Of a stretch of DNA of 64,000 bases, positions 30,525-40,448 are shown piece by piece. The translations under genes were made by a program, and so were the position numbers. This DNA is from Bradyrhizobium canariense. GTDB lineage: Bacteria > Pseudomonadota > Alphaproteobacteria > Rhizobiales > Xanthobacteraceae. Numbering within the stretch: the first letter of the stretch is position 1; each line of letters opens with the position of its first letter. The notes beneath the pieces were generated by a model that was given only the letters and a program-made list of their open reading frames with translations, ran no database searches and had not been told where the DNA came from. The stretch is from positions 1,240,001 through 1,304,000 of the forward strand of contig NZ_LT629750.1 of the NCBI RefSeq assembly GCF_900105125.1. The letters run 5' to 3'.

Positions 30525-33500
30525 AGGCGCCGGTACAATCGCCCGCGCAACTGCTCGCGCCCGGTCGTGCGCTGACCTTCGCCAATGTCGCCGAGGGTGC
30601 CGAAGGTCTGGTCGTCTCGGATCTGGCGCGCGCGATCGCGGCCCGGCCGAAGCCGCCTGCGATCAGCCTCGCGGTGGTCTGCCGCGACGGCCCGCGGATG
30701 CAGCAACTGGCGCGCGCGCTGGAATTCTTCGCGCCGGATTTGCCGGTCATGCAGTTTCCGGCCTGGGATTGCCAGCCCTATGACCGCGTGTCGCCGCATG
30801 GCGGCGTCCTGGCGCAACGGCTGACCACGCTGGCGCGGCTGGCGCGTATTCAAGGCAGCGACAAGCCGCTGATCGTTTTGACGACCGTCAACGCCATCGT
30901 GCAGCGGGTGCCGGCACGCGAAGGCGTCGCCGCCCAGGCGCTGTCGGTCGCGCCCGGACATGTCGTGCCGATGGACTCCATCGTGTCCTGGCTCGAGCAC
31001 AACGGCTATAATCGTTCCTCGACGGTGCGCGAGCCCGGCGAATATGCGGTTCGCGGCGGCATCCTCGATCTGTTTCCGGCGGGCCTCGATCAACCCGTAC
31101 GCTTCGATTTCTTCGGCGATTCCCTTGAATCGATCCGCACCTTCGACGCCGAGACCCAGCGCACGCTTCTGGATATGCGCGCGCTTGATCTGGTTCCGAT
31201 ATCCGAGTTTCAACTGACCACCGAGACCATCCGCCGCTTCCGGATGGGCTATGTTGCAGCGTTCGGCGCGCCGGAACGCGACGATCAGCTTTATGAAGCG
31301 GTCAGCGAAGGCCGCCGCCATCCCGGCATGGAACATTGGCTGCCGCTGTTTTCCGAGCGAATGGACACGCTGTTCGATTATCTCGGCAATGCGCCGGTCG
31401 CGATCGAGCCGCAGAGCGAAGACGCCGCACGCGAGCGCTTCAAGCAGATCTCAGATTATTATGAAGCGCGGCGCGAGGCGCTGGAGCATCCCGGCGGCGG
31501 CGCCATCTACAAGCCGTTGCCGCCTGACCGACTCTATTTGACCGAGGACGAATGGACGAAGCGTCTCGATGAATCCGCGCTGGCGAGGCTCACGCCTTTC
31601 GCCGTGCCCGACGGCAGCACTGGCGTCGTCGATGCCGGCGCCCGGCAAGGGCGCAACTTCACGCCGGAACGGACCGACAGCTCGGTCAACGTGTTTGAGG
31701 CTGTCGTGGCGCATGTGCAGGCGCTGCAGGCGCAGCGCAAGAAGGTGGTGATCGCGCTGTGGAGCGAAGGCTCGCGCGACCGCATGAGCAGCATGCTGCG
31801 TGATCACAAGCTGCTCAACCTGACCAGCGTCAACAGCTGGCGCACGGTGCAGGCGACGCCGCGCAACGAGGCGATGCTGGCGGTGGTCGGCATGGAGTCC
31901 GGCTTCGAGACCGACCAGGTCGCCGTCATCAGCGAGCAGGACATTCTCGGCGACCGGCTGGTGCGGCCGCGCAAATCCAGCCGCAAGCTCGACAATTTCA
32001 TCTCCGAGGTCACGAGCCTGGCCGCCGGCGATCTGGTGGTTCACGTCGAGCACGGCATCGGCCGCTTCATCGGCTTGCAGACGCTCGAAGTCGCCGGCGC
32101 GCCGCACGACTGTCTCGAACTGCATTATGCCGCCGAAACAAAACTGTTTCTCCCGGTCGAAAATATCGAACTGCTGTCGCGCTACGGCTCCGACCATGCC
32201 CATGTCGAACTGGACCGGTTGGGCGGCAGCGGCTGGCAGGCGCGCAAGGCCAAGCTCAAAAACCGCATCCGCGAGATCGCCGGCGAGTTGATCAAGATCG
32301 CCGCCGAACGGCATCTGCATGAGGCGCCGAAAACGCCGGTGCAGCCGCATGTCTATGACGAGTTCTGCGCGCGTTTCCCTTACGAGGAAACCGAGGACCA
32401 GCTTGGCGCCATCAATGCCACCTTGAAGGACCTCGAAAGCGGCCGGCCGATGGATCGGCTGATCTGCGGCGACGTTGGCTTCGGCAAGACCGAGGTGGCG
32501 CTGCGCGCGGCGTTCGCTGTCGCGCTGGATGGCAAGCAAGTCGCCATCGTGGTGCCGACGACGCTGCTGGCGCGGCAGCACACCCGGACCTTTACCGAGC
32601 GCTTTCGCGGCTTTCCGGTCAATGTCGCGCAGGCCTCGCGCCTGATCGCGCCGAAAGAACTGACACAGGTCAAGAAGGGATTGACCGAAGGCGGGGTCGA
32701 CATCGTGGTCGGCACCCACGCCCTGCTCGGCAAATCGATCAAGTTCAGGGATCTCGGGCTTCTGATCGTCGACGAGGAGCAGCATTTCGGTGTTGGCCAC
32801 AAAGAGCGGCTGAAGCAGTTGCGCGCCCAGGTCCACGTGCTGACGCTAAGCGCGACGCCGATCCCGCGCACGCTGCAACTGGCTCTGACCGGCGTGCGCG
32901 ATCTCTCCATCATCGCTTCGCCCCCGGTCGATCGTCTGGCGGTTCGCACGTTCGTTGCGCCCCACGATCCCCTGATGATCCGCGAAGCATTGTTGCGTGA
33001 ACGTTATCGCGGCGGACAGGCCTTCTACGTGGTGCCGCGCATCGAGGATCTCGCGAGCGTAAAGGATTTCCTCGACAAGAATGTGCCGGAGATGAAGGTC
33101 GCGGTCGCGCATGGGCAGATGGCGCCGACCGTCATCGAAGACATCATGTCGGCATTCTATGACGGCAAGTACGATATCCTGCTTTCGACGACGATCGTCG
33201 AGTCCGGCCTCGATATTCCCAACGCCAACACGCTGATCGTGCATCGCGCCGACATGTTCGGCCTGGCGCAGCTCTATCAGTTGCGCGGCCGGGTCGGCCG
33301 CTCCAAGCTGCGCGCCTATGCATTGTTCACGCTGCCGGCACAGCACAAGATCACGGCGCAGGCCGAGCGGCGGTTGAAGGTGCTGCAGTCGCTGGAGAAT
33401 CTGGGCGCCGGCTTCCAGCTCGCGTCGCACGATCTGGATATCCGCGGCGCCGGCAATTTGCTTGGCGAGGAACAGTCCGGACATATCAAGGAAGTCGGCT

Positions 33501-34039
33501 TCGAGCTGTATCAATCGATGCTCGAGGAGGCGATCCTCAACCTCAAGGCAGGCGTCGTCGAACCCGCCGCGGATCGCTGGTCGCCACAGATCACCATCGG
33601 CATGCCGGTGCTGATCCCAGAAGATTACGTCGCCGACCTCGCGGTGCGGCTCTCACTGTACCGGCGGCTCGCCGATCTCGATACCGACGAGGAGATCGAC
33701 AATTTTGCCGCCGAAATGCGCGACCGTTTCGGCGTGTTGCCGGATGAGGTGCGCTATCTGTTCAAGGTCGCGGCGATCAAAGCCTATTGCCGCAGAGCCA
33801 ATGTCGAGAAGGTCGATGCCGGGCCGAAGGGCGCGGTCATTACGTTCCGCGACAACAAGTTCGCGCAGCCGGACCGGCTGGTCTATTTCATCCGCCAGCA
33901 TGGCCAGGCTGCAAAGGTGCGGCCGGACATGAAGGTGGTGTTCTTTCAGGAATGGGAGACGCCGGAAGAACGGCTGATGGGCACGACCGAAATCCTGCGC
34001 CAGCTCGCCAATCTCGCCGAGAACAAGAAAGCGGCGTAG
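30521..34039 (+). CDS. mfd: Transcription-repair coupling factor Mfd
   Basis: It displaces RNA polymerase stalled at lesions and recruits UvrA. 1172 residues, standard length. In order: a UvrB-like N-terminal module, an RNA-polymerase interaction (CarD-like) domain with GDLVVHVEHGIGRFIGLQTL, a RecG-like helicase with Walker A CGDVGFGKTEVALRAA and the DEEQ box IVDEEQHFG, LSATPIPRTL, and a C-terminal TRCF regulatory domain. It follows sdhE with a 4-base overlap and ends in a strong terminator. Confidence 0.97.
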   Translation: MKAPVQSPAQLLAPGRALTFANVAEGAEGLVVSDLARAIAARPKPPAISLAVVCRDGPRMQQLARALEFFAPDLPVMQFPAWDCQPYDRVSPHGGVLAQRLTTLARLARIQGSDKPLIVLTTVNAIVQRVPAREGVAAQALSVAPGHVVPMDSIVSWLEHNGYNRSSTVREPGEYAVRGGILDLFPAGLDQPVRFDFFGDSLESIRTFDAETQRTLLDMRALDLVPISEFQLTTETIRRFRMGYVAAFGAPERDDQLYEAVSEGRRHPGMEHWLPLFSERMDTLFDYLGNAPVAIEPQSEDAARERFKQISDYYEARREALEHPGGGAIYKPLPPDRLYLTEDEWTKRLDESALARLTPFAVPDGSTGVVDAGARQGRNFTPERTDSSVNVFEAVVAHVQALQAQRKKVVIALWSEGSRDRMSSMLRDHKLLNLTSVNSWRTVQATPRNEAMLAVVGMESGFETDQVAVISEQDILGDRLVRPRKSSRKLDNFISEVTSLAAGDLVVHVEHGIGRFIGLQTLEVAGAPHDCLELHYAAETKLFLPVENIELLSRYGSDHAHVELDRLGGSGWQARKAKLKNRIREIAGELIKIAAERHLHEAPKTPVQPHVYDEFCARFPYEETEDQLGAINATLKDLESGRPMDRLICGDVGFGKTEVALRAAFAVALDGKQVAIVVPTTLLARQHTRTFTERFRGFPVNVAQASRLIAPKELTQVKKGLTEGGVDIVVGTHALLGKSIKFRDLGLLIVDEEQHFGVGHKERLKQLRAQVHVLTLSATPIPRTLQLALTGVRDLSIIASPPVDRLAVRTFVAPHDPLMIREALLRERYRGGQAFYVVPRIEDLASVKDFLDKNVPEMKVAVAHGQMAPTVIEDIMSAFYDGKYDILLSTTIVESGLDIPNANTLIVHRADMFGLAQLYQLRGRVGRSKLRAYALFTLPAQHKITAQAERRLKVLQSLENLGAGFQLASHDLDIRGAGNLLGEEQSGHIKEVGFELYQSMLEEAILNLKAGVVEPAADRWSPQITIGMPVLIPEDYVADLAVRLSLYRRLADLDTDEEIDNFAAEMRDRFGVLPDEVRYLFKVAAIKAYCRRANVEKVDAGPKGAVITFRDNKFAQPDRLVYFIRQHGQAAKVRPDMKVVFFQEWETPEERLMGTTEILRQLANLAENKKAA

Positions 34040-34055
34040 CGAGTAGCTGATAACG

Positions 34056-34090
34056 AACAGCCGCCCGCATCGTTGCGGACGGCTGTTTTT
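34056..34090 (+). terminator. Intrinsic terminator after mfd
   Basis: AACAGCCG-CCCGC paired with GCGGA-CGGCTGT, closing in a TTTTT tract, 16 bases past the mfd stop. Confidence 0.8.
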
Positions 34091-34107
34091 GTTCCAATAA
34101 AGGCGGC

Positions 34108-34503
34108 TTATTTTGGATATTTGAACTCAGGCGCGGCCTTCAACGCTTCCTTGGTCGTGTTCATCGACGCCAGCCATTTATCGTCCTTGCTGTCATAGCG
34201 AACGTTAACCGACGACGGCGATACCGCGACATAGTGCTCGCCCATGCCGAGGAAGCCGCCGACTGACAGGATCAGTGCATCGACCTGATGGTTCTTGATC
34301 GCAAGATCGGTGATCTCGCCAATCGATTCATCTTTCTGGTTGTAGACGTTCAAGCCCTTCAGTTTCGAGCTGAACATCTCGTCCTTTTGTACCGTTGAGA
34401 ATTTAGCTTCGGCAGGAGCGGTGCCGACGGTTTTGGCGTCTTCAGCGAATGCGGGTGCAGCCAAAACGGCCAGCGAAGCAGCGATCAGTGCAATCTTTTT
34501 CAT
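34108..34503 (-). CDS. Exported PRC-barrel domain protein
   Basis: 131 residues. A signal peptide (MKKIALIAASLAVLAAPAFA) is followed by a PRC-barrel of about 80 residues: LKGLNVYNQKDESIGEITDL, then VDALILSVGGFLGMG and a short C-terminal region. PRC-barrels bind proteins or RNA and occur in photosynthetic and RimM-type proteins; exported versions in Rhizobiales have no established function. It is convergent with mfd. Confidence 0.8.
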   Translation of the reverse strand: MKKIALIAASLAVLAAPAFAEDAKTVGTAPAEAKFSTVQKDEMFSSKLKGLNVYNQKDESIGEITDLAIKNHQVDALILSVGGFLGMGEHYVAVSPSSVNVRYDSKDDKWLASMNTTKEALKAAPEFKYPK

Positions 34504-34583
34504 GTCGTCCTCGTCCTCCAGTGCAGAATTGCTGATCTACAATGCAGGGCTGGAATGGTTGTTCCGAAGCGTGGCGGAAACAT

Positions 34584-35813
34584 TCACGAGGCGGCGCGTT
34601 GGCCTTCCTCATAGAGTCGCGCGAGCAACGATCTCGCCGAGTCCGTTGGCAGCATGGTTGCAACTGTGATCACCGGCTCGGACCGCGTCTCGCGTTTGCC
34701 GTGGCTGGTGTGCCGCATCACGCTGGACAGACGCCGCGCAATTGCGTGTGCGGTCCGTAAATCGGTTTCAGCGAACGCCACGATGACGGATCCGTCTTGC
34801 AGGACCGCGCCGAAATCCATTTTTCGTTTCAGGCGGCTGATGATTCGCGCGCCGTCGCGCTGCGCACGTGCATGCGCGGGATCGAAGGCAAAGCGCGCGA
34901 CCGAAAGCCCGCCACCACGCGACAGCGTCTGATAAACCGTCGTCGCAAAATCGCGGTTGAAGGCAACCGGCGTCAGCAGGCCGGTTTGCGGATCGAGCAG
35001 GCCGCCTTCATCGATCGACTGAAGTGTACGGCCCAGATACACCTCAAACGCATGCTGGCGGATCAGCGGCACGGCGTTGGCCGCGATATAGGCGGGTTCA
35101 CCGGTTATGATTTCGAGGTTCGACAGGTCATAGCTTGGCGCCAGCCCGTCCGATGTCACGACGACAGGCAGATGACGAAAACGGGAATCCTCCGACAGCA
35201 CCGTGAGGAAAGCGTCCACCACCCGCGGGCTGAAACCTTCGCCAAGCACGATGCCGTCGATGTCTCGATCGTTGAGATGTTTTGCCGCCGCTTCAATGCT
35301 GAGCGCGCCGACAATTCCCATCCGCTCGCCGAGCGCCACGGACAGCGCAGGATAGGCTGCGCCGCGTCCGATCAAGAGAACGGTGGCGTCACGCACGGGA
35401 TCGGTGTCCGATGGTGTCGGCGCCGCCGGGGCGTCGCTCAGCCGCCGCAGTACGGTGGCATGCAGCGTCCTGACACGCAGCGCCGCGCGCAGGCGCGCGA
35501 TGAGGCGATCGAAATTGCCGCCGACGTGCGAGAACGGAATAGCGTTTCCCGGCAGCAGGATCTGCGGATCGACGGCGATCAGGGGAAGATAGGGTTTTGT
35601 GCCGGCGATCTGCTTGGCCAGGACATCGAGGTCTTGCTCCGATGTCTCTGAGATTGCGGCCAGAACCGCAGCCGGGTGTAATTGCTCGATGGCACGCGGC
35701 GCGTCGGCCCAGCGGGTTTCGATGACCGGGAACAACTTCGCATCGTCAAGCGCCGTCGCGAACGAGGGCCGTTCGGCGGTCGATACGATGAGGATCGGAC
35801 CTTGCTGCGACAT
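34584..35813 (-). CDS. Degenerate GGDEF-domain protein
   Basis: 409 residues. Two receiver-like regions occupy the N-terminal two thirds (for example VLLIGRGAAYPALSVALGER and HLPVVVTSDGL). A C-terminal GGDEF-like domain opens with the DPQTGLLTPVAFNRDF signature. Where the catalytic GGDEF should stand the sequence is QDGSVIVAF, so cyclic di-GMP synthesis is unlikely. It may act as a binding or scaffolding protein. Cytoplasmic; no membrane spans. Confidence 0.7.
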   Translation of the reverse strand: MSQQGPILIVSTAERPSFATALDDAKLFPVIETRWADAPRAIEQLHPAAVLAAISETSEQDLDVLAKQIAGTKPYLPLIAVDPQILLPGNAIPFSHVGGNFDRLIARLRAALRVRTLHATVLRRLSDAPAAPTPSDTDPVRDATVLLIGRGAAYPALSVALGERMGIVGALSIEAAAKHLNDRDIDGIVLGEGFSPRVVDAFLTVLSEDSRFRHLPVVVTSDGLAPSYDLSNLEIITGEPAYIAANAVPLIRQHAFEVYLGRTLQSIDEGGLLDPQTGLLTPVAFNRDFATTVYQTLSRGGGLSVARFAFDPAHARAQRDGARIISRLKRKMDFGAVLQDGSVIVAFAETDLRTAHAIARRLSSVMRHTSHGKRETRSEPVITVATMLPTDSARSLLARLYEEGQRAAS

Positions 35814-35901
35814 CGGGGTATTCGGGCCAAAGCGATCAATGGAAAGCCCGACCCTAGTTGGCCAGCCTTAATGGCGCGTCAACGACGTCGTTCGATATGA
35901 A

Positions 35902-37404
35902 TTAGACGCGACCGGCCCGATCTCGAAATGCTTCTACCATCAAGGGGTTAAGCCCGAGTTCTCCAAGCGCGTCGCGCGCCCGGGCGTTATCCTGGGCGCG
36001 GCCGGCGAGACGGTAGCCACTGAGCCGATCGGGCAGCGCCGTCAGCAGCGCGCCTTGTCCGAGCCGCTTGGCCCATTCCTGTAAATCCTGCGACAGGAAG
36101 CGGTAGCCGCCGACGGCCATGATACCGGATGGCGGTGCCGTGATGCAGACCGCGCCGGTCGAACGGTCGAGCCGCACGGCGTAGCCGGTATCGACATAGT
36201 CGCGAGGCGGCGGTGCCATCAACGAGTCGCTTGGCGGGGCGGGGGGGGCATAGGCCGCCACGCTCACCATCGGTCCCCGCAATCCGAGCGTACCTTTTGG
36301 CGTGATCAGGGTTTCGCCCGCGATCGACGAGCCCGGCACATCACGCGGCGCACCGTGCGATCCCGGAAGGATCGGTGCCGGCGTGCCGTCGGCCGCGCGA
36401 CGGGCGCCGAACAGTCCGGCTTCTCCGAACAGATAAACGTCCGTCAGGGTCGCACTCGCGATCGTCCAGGGCGGTGACGACGTGATCTGCTCCGGCGCGC
36501 GCCAAAGGCCGATCACGTTGCGCAAGGTCGGCAGCCGTGACGGCATGTCGGCTTCGGCCAGTCGCTGCACCAGTTGGGCGGGCGCGACCAGCGTATCGCA
36601 GCCATTCTCGTTGATCTGTTGTTCGAGCGCGTCGCCGTCGAACGGATGATGCAACGCAAGTGTTCCCCCGGACAGCAGCCAGACCAGGAGTGACGAGGTC
36701 AGGCCCGCGAACGATGACGGCGCGAAGGCCGACATTATTTTCGCGCCCTGCGGCACGTTGCTTTCGAGGAACACCGCGAGGCCGCCGGCGATCAGGTTCA
36801 GATGCGTGCGCGGGACTGCGCAAAAGCCATCCGCGGTCACGTCAAAGGAAACGATCGCGGCCTTGCGGCCATCATGCATGATCGCGCGGCTGGTTTCGGA
36901 TCCACTGATGAGTGCCTGATCGAGCGACGCCATGCCCTCGGGCAGGTCATTGCCGAAGCCGCAGACATGACGGATTGAAAATGCTTCGGCAGCCGCGTTC
37001 ATGGCGAGATCGGCATGGCTGACGCCATCGATCTTGCTCATCGTCACAATCGCCCGGGCTCCGGTGCGATTGAGCGCGACCGTCAATTCCGCCTGACGCC
37101 AAAGCATCGGGAGCAATGCCACGATCAGCCCGGCACGATGCGCCGCAAGCACCGTCAGCATGAACTCGACGGTGTTGGGCAAATGAATCGCGATCACGGA
37201 ATTCGCGGGCAGGCCTGCCTCGATGAAATGCGCCGCCAGCGCCGTGATTGCACGATCGGCTTGCGCGAAGGTCAGGCGTTTTGGCGGAAGGCCCGTGACG
37301 CGCGCCTTGTTGACCGGATCGAGCAGCGCCAGCGCGTCCGGCTGACGTGTCAGAACCCGTCGAAACAGTGCCTCAAGTGTTGGCGATGGATTGGTCTGGA
37401 TCAC
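35902..37404 (-). CDS. Acyl-CoA-synthetase-like protein with degenerate active site
   Basis: 500 residues with the AMP-forming ligase fold: the N-terminal part has LTFAQADRAITALAAHFIEA and VIAIHLPNTVEFMLTVLAAH. The phosphate-binding TSGTTGxPKG motif is replaced by FDVTADGFCAVPRTH, and the YGxTE motif reads LFGEAG. The usual C-terminal catalytic Lys region (around GxK) is not apparent. It may have lost adenylation activity or accept an unusual substrate. Four bases separate it from the solute-binding-protein gene on the same strand. Confidence 0.7.
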   Translation of the reverse strand: MIQTNPSPTLEALFRRVLTRQPDALALLDPVNKARVTGLPPKRLTFAQADRAITALAAHFIEAGLPANSVIAIHLPNTVEFMLTVLAAHRAGLIVALLPMLWRQAELTVALNRTGARAIVTMSKIDGVSHADLAMNAAAEAFSIRHVCGFGNDLPEGMASLDQALISGSETSRAIMHDGRKAAIVSFDVTADGFCAVPRTHLNLIAGGLAVFLESNVPQGAKIMSAFAPSSFAGLTSSLLVWLLSGGTLALHHPFDGDALEQQINENGCDTLVAPAQLVQRLAEADMPSRLPTLRNVIGLWRAPEQITSSPPWTIASATLTDVYLFGEAGLFGARRAADGTPAPILPGSHGAPRDVPGSSIAGETLITPKGTLGLRGPMVSVAAYAPPAPPSDSLMAPPPRDYVDTGYAVRLDRSTGAVCITAPPSGIMAVGGYRFLSQDLQEWAKRLGQGALLTALPDRLSGYRLAGRAQDNARARDALGELGLNPLMVEAFRDRAGRV

Positions 37405-37408
37405 GGAT

Positions 37409-39292
37409 TCACTTTGCTGGGGCCGCCGGTCTTTGCCACCAGGTCTCCGGGAGATATCCCGTCAACGCGGTGGCCGTGGGCCGTTCTATCCGATTCCAGC
37501 GCGCAATCCATTGCTCTCCGACGTTAAACAGCGGAATAGCGTAGAAGCCGGACATCAAGGCCCGATCAAGCGCCCGCACGGCCGAGACAAAGTCGGGACG
37601 TTCGCGTGCCGCCAGCATGGCTGCGATCATGGCGTCGATCGCGGGATCCTTTGCTCCCATGTAATTGCGGGTGCCCTGGCTGTCCGCGGCTGCGCTTCCC
37701 CAGTAAAACCACTGCTCGTTGCCCGGCGACAGCGACTGGTCCCAACGGTTTTGGATCATGTCGAAGTCATAGCCGAGCCGCCGCTGGTCGAATTGGACGG
37801 CGTCGACCGACCGCACGGTCGCCTCGATGCCGGCTCGCTTCAGGTCTCGCGCATAGGCCAGCGCGATGCGCTCCTGATCGCGCGTCGTCACCAGAATCTC
37901 GAAGGTGAGGGGCACTTTGGTCGAACGCTTCCGCAACACCGTGCCTTCGAGGTCGTAGCCGGCCTCGGACAGCAAATTCAATGCACGGCGCAACGTCGTG
38001 CGATCGCGGCCCGAAGCGTCGCTGACGGGGAGGCGATAGCTGCCATCCAGAATATCCGGCGCTATGTGCGATGTGAACGGTTTCAGTAGTTCGCGCTCAC
38101 GCGCATCCTCCGGGCGGCCATAGGCCGATAATTCGGACCCGGCAAAGAAACTTGCCGAGCGGGTGTAAAGCCCGAAAAAGTAATTGCGGTTGATCCATTC
38201 GAAATCGAACAGCAGCGTCAGGGCCTGGCGCACACGGATATCGGAAAACACCTCGCGCCGGGTGTTGAACACCAGGAATTCCGATGGCTGCGGCAGCCCG
38301 GTCTTGATGGTGTCACGAACCACCTCGCCGTCGCGGACGGCGGGAAAATCATATCCGTCGTGCCAACGCAGCGGTTCGGTTTCGACACGAAAGTCGTAGA
38401 GGCCGCGTTTGAAGGCCTCAAACTGGCCGTTCGCCTCCCGGTAGAAATCGAGCCGGATCTCGTCGAAGTTCCATAAGCCCCTGTTCACCGGCAGGTCGCG
38501 GCCCCAATAATCGGGATTGCGGATGAAGGTAACACTGGCGCCGGGTTTGACTTCGGTAACGCGATAAGGGCCGGAACCGATCGGCGGCGACAACGAGGTT
38601 TCCTCGAAGGTCGCGACATCGGTCGCGTGTTTCGGCAGGATCGGCATCAGGCCGAGGATCAGCGGCAGTTCACGGTCCTGCACGCCGCCGAAATCGAACC
38701 TCACCGTCAGCGGGTCGAGTGCTTCGGCCTTTGCGACCTTGGAATAATACTGACGGTGGTTGGGACGGCCGTGGTCGCGCAGCAGGGCCCAGGAAAACAG
38801 CACGTCCTCGGCGCGCACGGGTTGCCCGTCCGAGAAACGCGCCAAAGGGTCGAGATGAAAGGTGACGTAACTCCTGACGTCGTCGGTTTCCACGCTCCTG
38901 GCCAGCAGGCCGTAAAACGTGAAGGCCTCATCATCGCCACGCGCCATCAGACTTTCGTAGACATAGCCCCGCTCGAACCCATAACCCCTGATCTGCTGCA
39001 CCGCGAGACCCCTGACGATCAGCGGGTTCAGGCTGTCGAAGGTTCCCAAAAGACCTTGCACCAGCCGGCCACCTTTCGGTGCGTCGGGATTGGCATAGGG
39101 CATGTGGCCGTAGTTGGCTGATAACGCCGGCACCCCGTGCATGGCGAGGGCATAGCTTGGGTCTGCCGATGCTGCGTGGCAGTCCGTCGTCAGCCACGCG
39201 CCAAGCGCGAGGAAACCGCAGAGAAAAGCGCGAACGCAGCAGCGTCTCCAAGCCCGCCGTGCATCGTGTCGATTTGATTCGATATCGCTCAC
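37409..39292 (-). CDS. Peptide ABC-transporter solute-binding protein (YejA-like)
   Basis: 627 residues, family 5 extracellular binding protein. A basic N-terminus and membrane-type leader (FLCGFLALGAWLTTDCHAAS) lead into ALAMHGVPALSANYGHMPYA. Motifs FSDGQPVRAEDVLFSW and YWGRDLPVN are typical of the oligopeptide/microcin-C binding proteins of the Yej system. No permease or ATPase genes are adjacent, so partners must be elsewhere. The following gene on the same strand is the degenerate ligase. Confidence 0.85.
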   Translation of the reverse strand: MSDIESNRHDARRAWRRCCVRAFLCGFLALGAWLTTDCHAASADPSYALAMHGVPALSANYGHMPYANPDAPKGGRLVQGLLGTFDSLNPLIVRGLAVQQIRGYGFERGYVYESLMARGDDEAFTFYGLLARSVETDDVRSYVTFHLDPLARFSDGQPVRAEDVLFSWALLRDHGRPNHRQYYSKVAKAEALDPLTVRFDFGGVQDRELPLILGLMPILPKHATDVATFEETSLSPPIGSGPYRVTEVKPGASVTFIRNPDYWGRDLPVNRGLWNFDEIRLDFYREANGQFEAFKRGLYDFRVETEPLRWHDGYDFPAVRDGEVVRDTIKTGLPQPSEFLVFNTRREVFSDIRVRQALTLLFDFEWINRNYFFGLYTRSASFFAGSELSAYGRPEDARERELLKPFTSHIAPDILDGSYRLPVSDASGRDRTTLRRALNLLSEAGYDLEGTVLRKRSTKVPLTFEILVTTRDQERIALAYARDLKRAGIEATVRSVDAVQFDQRRLGYDFDMIQNRWDQSLSPGNEQWFYWGSAAADSQGTRNYMGAKDPAIDAMIAAMLAARERPDFVSAVRALDRALMSGFYAIPLFNVGEQWIARWNRIERPTATALTGYLPETWWQRPAAPAK

Positions 39293-39516
39293 ATCGGAGC
39301 TTTATCACAGCCGTTCGCATCAGGCCCCGCATGCATCAAAGGTGCCCGTTGGCATTGATCTTTTCGCACGCCGCTGTATGAAGGCGTGCAATTGACCGAG
39401 GCGAAAGAGCCTGTCACGTATCCGCCTCAATTGGCAGGGAGACAGCCGCGCAAACGGTCAGGTCTCGGTGCCCTGCAGCGGTTTCGGGCGCTCCCGTTCA
39501 GAAAGGGTTTTCCGCA

Positions 39517-40350
39517 ATGAATTTCCGTATCTTGGCCGCGCCGATCTGGCCGCGTGGGCGGGTTTTTGCCTTGTTGGCGGCGACCGCTCTGGCCACTTCG
39601 TTTCTTGCTTCCGAGGTGCAGGCCCAAGCCCCGGCTCCGGCACCCGCCGCTCCCAAGGCCAAGCCCAAGGCCGCGCCGAAAGCTGCACCGGCAGCGCCGG
39701 CTCCGACCGCTCAGCAGGCAGCACCGCCGCCAGCGGCAGGCGCGCCCGCCGCGGGTGCCCCGGCCGCAGGGGCTCAGCCGCAGGACCAGCAAGTTCAGCT
39801 GATCTATGCGCCCTGGACCAAATTCTGCCTGAAGGGTCAGGATGCCAATGCCAAGCAGGTCTGCTTCACCGGCAAGGATGGTCGCATCGAGTCCGGGCAA
39901 CCGGTGATTGCCGCCGTTATCATCGAGCCGGAAGGCGAACCGAAGAAGATCCTGCGCGTCACGCTGCCGCTCGGCATGCAGCTCATTCATGGCACGCGCG
40001 TGATCGTCGACAGCAACCCGCCGATGCAGTCCCCTTATGTGATCTGCTTCGCCAATGGTTGCATGTCGGATTACGAGGTGACCCCGGAATTGCTGGCCAA
40101 CATGAAGAAGGGTCAGAATCTGGTGGTGCAGGCCATCAATTCCAACGGCGCACCGCTCACCTTGCCGCTGCCGCTGGCGGAATTCGCCAAAGCCTATGAC
40201 GGGCCGCCGACCGACCCGAAGGTATTCGAAGAGACCCAGAAGAAGCTGCAGGAAGAACTGCAGAAGCGTGCTGAAGAAGCCCGCGCCAAGCTGCAGGCGA
40301 ACTCGCCCGCGGGTGCGGCTCCGGCCACTCCGGCTCCGGCCGCGAAATAA
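39517..40350 (+). CDS. Invasion-associated locus B (IalB) family protein
   Basis: 277 residues. A signal peptide (ending near SEVQAQA) is followed by an Ala/Pro-rich linker of about 55 residues, then the IalB domain with WTKFCLKGQDANAKQVCFTG and SPYVICFANGCMSDYEVTPE; its four Cys probably form disulfides. A charged coiled-coil stretch (ETQKKLQEELQKRAEEARAK) and an Ala/Pro tail complete it. Periplasmic; linked to host interaction in Bartonella, general function unknown. A strong terminator follows. Confidence 0.85.
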   Translation: MNFRILAAPIWPRGRVFALLAATALATSFLASEVQAQAPAPAPAAPKAKPKAAPKAAPAAPAPTAQQAAPPPAAGAPAAGAPAAGAQPQDQQVQLIYAPWTKFCLKGQDANAKQVCFTGKDGRIESGQPVIAAVIIEPEGEPKKILRVTLPLGMQLIHGTRVIVDSNPPMQSPYVICFANGCMSDYEVTPELLANMKKGQNLVVQAINSNGAPLTLPLPLAEFAKAYDGPPTDPKVFEETQKKLQEELQKRAEEARAKLQANSPAGAAPATPAPAAK

Positions 40351-40369
40351 GGGCCATCACCAGCAAACA

Positions 40370-40396
40370 AAAGGCGCCCGATCGGGCGCCTTTTTT
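40370..40396 (+). terminator. Intrinsic terminator after ialB-like gene
   Basis: AAAGGCGCCCGATCGGGCGCC followed by TTTTTT: a near-perfect palindromic stem, 20 bases after the stop codon. The A-tract on the other side lets it also serve the convergent hspQ gene. Confidence 0.85.
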
Positions 40397-40448
40397 CTTG
40401 TTCTTGGCCAGTTCTTGGCCAGGCTATTGGGTTGGTTCAGCGGAAAGT

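Noticed and set aside
31451..32836. Minus frame of 461 codons opposite mfd
   Set aside because: Shadow of mfd, which has complete motifs.
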